DNA of 6,196 nt, from contig SYAK01000102.1 of NCBI GenBank assembly GCA_005788935.1, positions 1 through 6,196 of the forward strand, read 5' to 3'. The stretch comes from Pseudomonadota bacterium (lineage in GTDB: Bacteria > Myxococcota > UBA9042 > PHBI01). Each line of letters starts with the position of its first letter. Position 1 is the stretch's first letter. Positions 5,524 through 6,196 of this stretch are shown piece by piece. The notes below the pieces were generated by a model. That model had not been told where the DNA came from. It ran no database searches and was given only the letters and a program-made list of their open reading frames with translations. A program made the position numbers and the translations under genes.

Positions 5524-6135
5524 GTGAGGAGCCCGCGGCTCACGCCCTCCGACTGGACCGCTGAGCGCGACCGCGCCGAACGGCTCAGCGTGGCCGCCGC
5601 CGCGCTCCTCGGCTGTGACGCGGGCGCGAACTCCCTGGCGCTCCGCCTCGTCGAGACCGCGCCGCAGGCTGCGCTCGAGGGTCCGGGCGAGGACGCGATG
5701 CCGCGTCAGGGGGTGGGAGGCGGGCCCTGAACACCTCGAGGCCGACCGGGCCGAGTTCGGTCCATTTCCACCGTGCGAGGCGGCGTCCGTGATGGAGGCC
5801 GGCCTCGTCGAGCTGAACACCGGGCGCTGCGTGGCGTGGAGCGTCCGGGCGCGGCTGGCCACGCCCCTCGCGCGCGGGGACCACCTCTCGCTCGACCTCG
5901 CCCGCGGGGAGCTCATGGCGCCCTCGCCCGCGGAGAGGCGCCTCATCGTGCGCGTCGATGGGGGGAGGTCTGGCGCTGGGTCCGCCCCATCCCGTCGGCC
6001 GGCTCGGCCGCCGCGATCGTGCTGAGGGCGGAGCGGCCGCTCGGGGCGGGGACCTGGCTTGGACCGCACGTCTCGAACCACGGGGCGAACGACTGGCGTC
6101 TGGCGGCTGTCCGGCGCCACCGCGCGGCGCCCTGA
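5524..6135 (+). pseudogene. Unrecognised gene with two apparent frameshifts (~203 aa if restored)
   Basis: Coding signal (almost all G/C third positions and balanced second positions) runs in one frame from about GTG 5524 to about 5710, reading TPSDWTAERDRAERLSV and on to GEDAMPRQG. It then shifts to the next frame (GWEAGPEHLEADRAEFG through MEAGLVELNTGRCVAW to RRLIVRVDG, about 5712-5960). It returns to the first frame (EVWRWVRPIPSAGSAA to AAVRRHRAAP, stop TGA 6133-6135). Without correction the first frame stops at 5730 and the second at 6025. The changes fall at runs of five G (5709-5713) and six G (5960-5965). One G fewer in the first and one more in the second gives a single frame of about 203 codons. 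The start is uncertain: GTG 5524 has no clear ribosome binding site. A separate start for the middle part, GTG 5789 or ATG 5792 with GAGG at 5777-5780, is possible. No signal peptide or membrane segment is visible, and I recognise no family. Confidence 0.6.
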
Positions 6136-6144
6136 GGCGCCTCA
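6126..6144. terminator. Palindrome joining two convergent stop codons
   Basis: TGAGGCGCCTCA (6133-6144) is a perfect 12-bp palindrome whose ends are the stop codons of the plus-strand gene and of the minus-strand gene. With the preceding GGCGCC (6126-6131) it can also fold as GGCGCC-CTGA-GGCGCC. It resembles the hairpin at the thrS stop and may mark both transcript ends; no T-run is present. Confidence 0.4.
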
Positions 6145-6195
6145 GCCGAGCTGCGCCTTCAACGTCGCCACCTTCGCCTCGAGGGCCGTGACGGC
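6142..6195 (-). CDS. C-terminus of a coiled-coil protein (5' part outside window)
   Basis: Seventeen codons and TGA (6144-6142) are visible: AVTALEAKVATLKAQLG. Val2, Leu5, Val9, Leu12 and Leu16 follow a 3-4-3-4 heptad spacing, so this is very probably the end of a coiled coil. Third codon positions are all G or C. The stop is 6 bp from that of the convergent plus-strand gene. Too little is present to name a family. Confidence 0.55.
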   Translation of the reverse strand, partial: AVTALEAKVATLKAQLG

Positions 6196-6196
6196 C

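Noticed and set aside
5377..6120. 247-codon open frame on the minus strand at the right end
   Set aside because: Its translation is Arg/Pro/Gly/Ala-rich low complexity, while the plus strand shows strong third-position GC bias over the same bases.

Overview
The window is very GC-rich, compact bacterial DNA. By eye the codon third positions are almost all G or C outside one gene; sample 60-base lines in the flanking genes count 78-82% GC. It carries a housekeeping gene end (thrS), lineage-specific proteins of unknown function, a peptidase remnant, and a membrane-anchored eukaryotic-type Ser/Thr kinase. That mix suits a large-genome, high-GC proteobacterium or myxobacterium-like organism. The taxonomy is an inference; nothing here is diagnostic.

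Layout, left to right. (1) 1-450, plus: the last 149 codons of threonyl-tRNA synthetase, ending in a short hairpin built around the stop codon. (2) 451-638: an intergenic stretch with two identical 15-bp hairpin elements exactly 84 bp apart. (3) 639-1739, plus: a 366-aa mostly helical protein of unknown function with a His-rich tail. (4) 1740-1850: a gap between convergent genes with two GC-rich hairpins. (5) 1851-2165, minus: a small exported protein with a C-x3-C pair. (6) 2291-2440: three degenerate tandem repeats leading straight into (7) 2409-3242, plus: the C-terminal two thirds of an M14 zinc carboxypeptidase that lacks the first zinc-binding motif, so probably a pseudogene. A perfect 22-bp palindrome spans its stop codon. 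(8) 3498-5267, minus: a 589-aa Ser/Thr protein kinase with one transmembrane segment and a ~275-residue extracytoplasmic region, on visibly lower-GC DNA (about 55-58% in sampled lines). (9) 5524-6135, plus: an unrecognised gene whose coding signal changes frame twice, each time at a G-run, as if two single-base indels of opposite sign were present. (10) 6142-6195, minus: the last 17 codons of a coiled-coil protein, convergent with the previous gene.

The genes do not form an obvious pathway or operon: strands alternate and most neighbours are convergent or divergent. I see no convincing defence system, CRISPR array, transposon or biosynthetic cluster. The points most worth a second look are the truncated M14 gene with its repeat-filled 5' side, the doubly frameshifted gene at the right end, and the compositionally foreign kinase with an unassigned sensor-like region.
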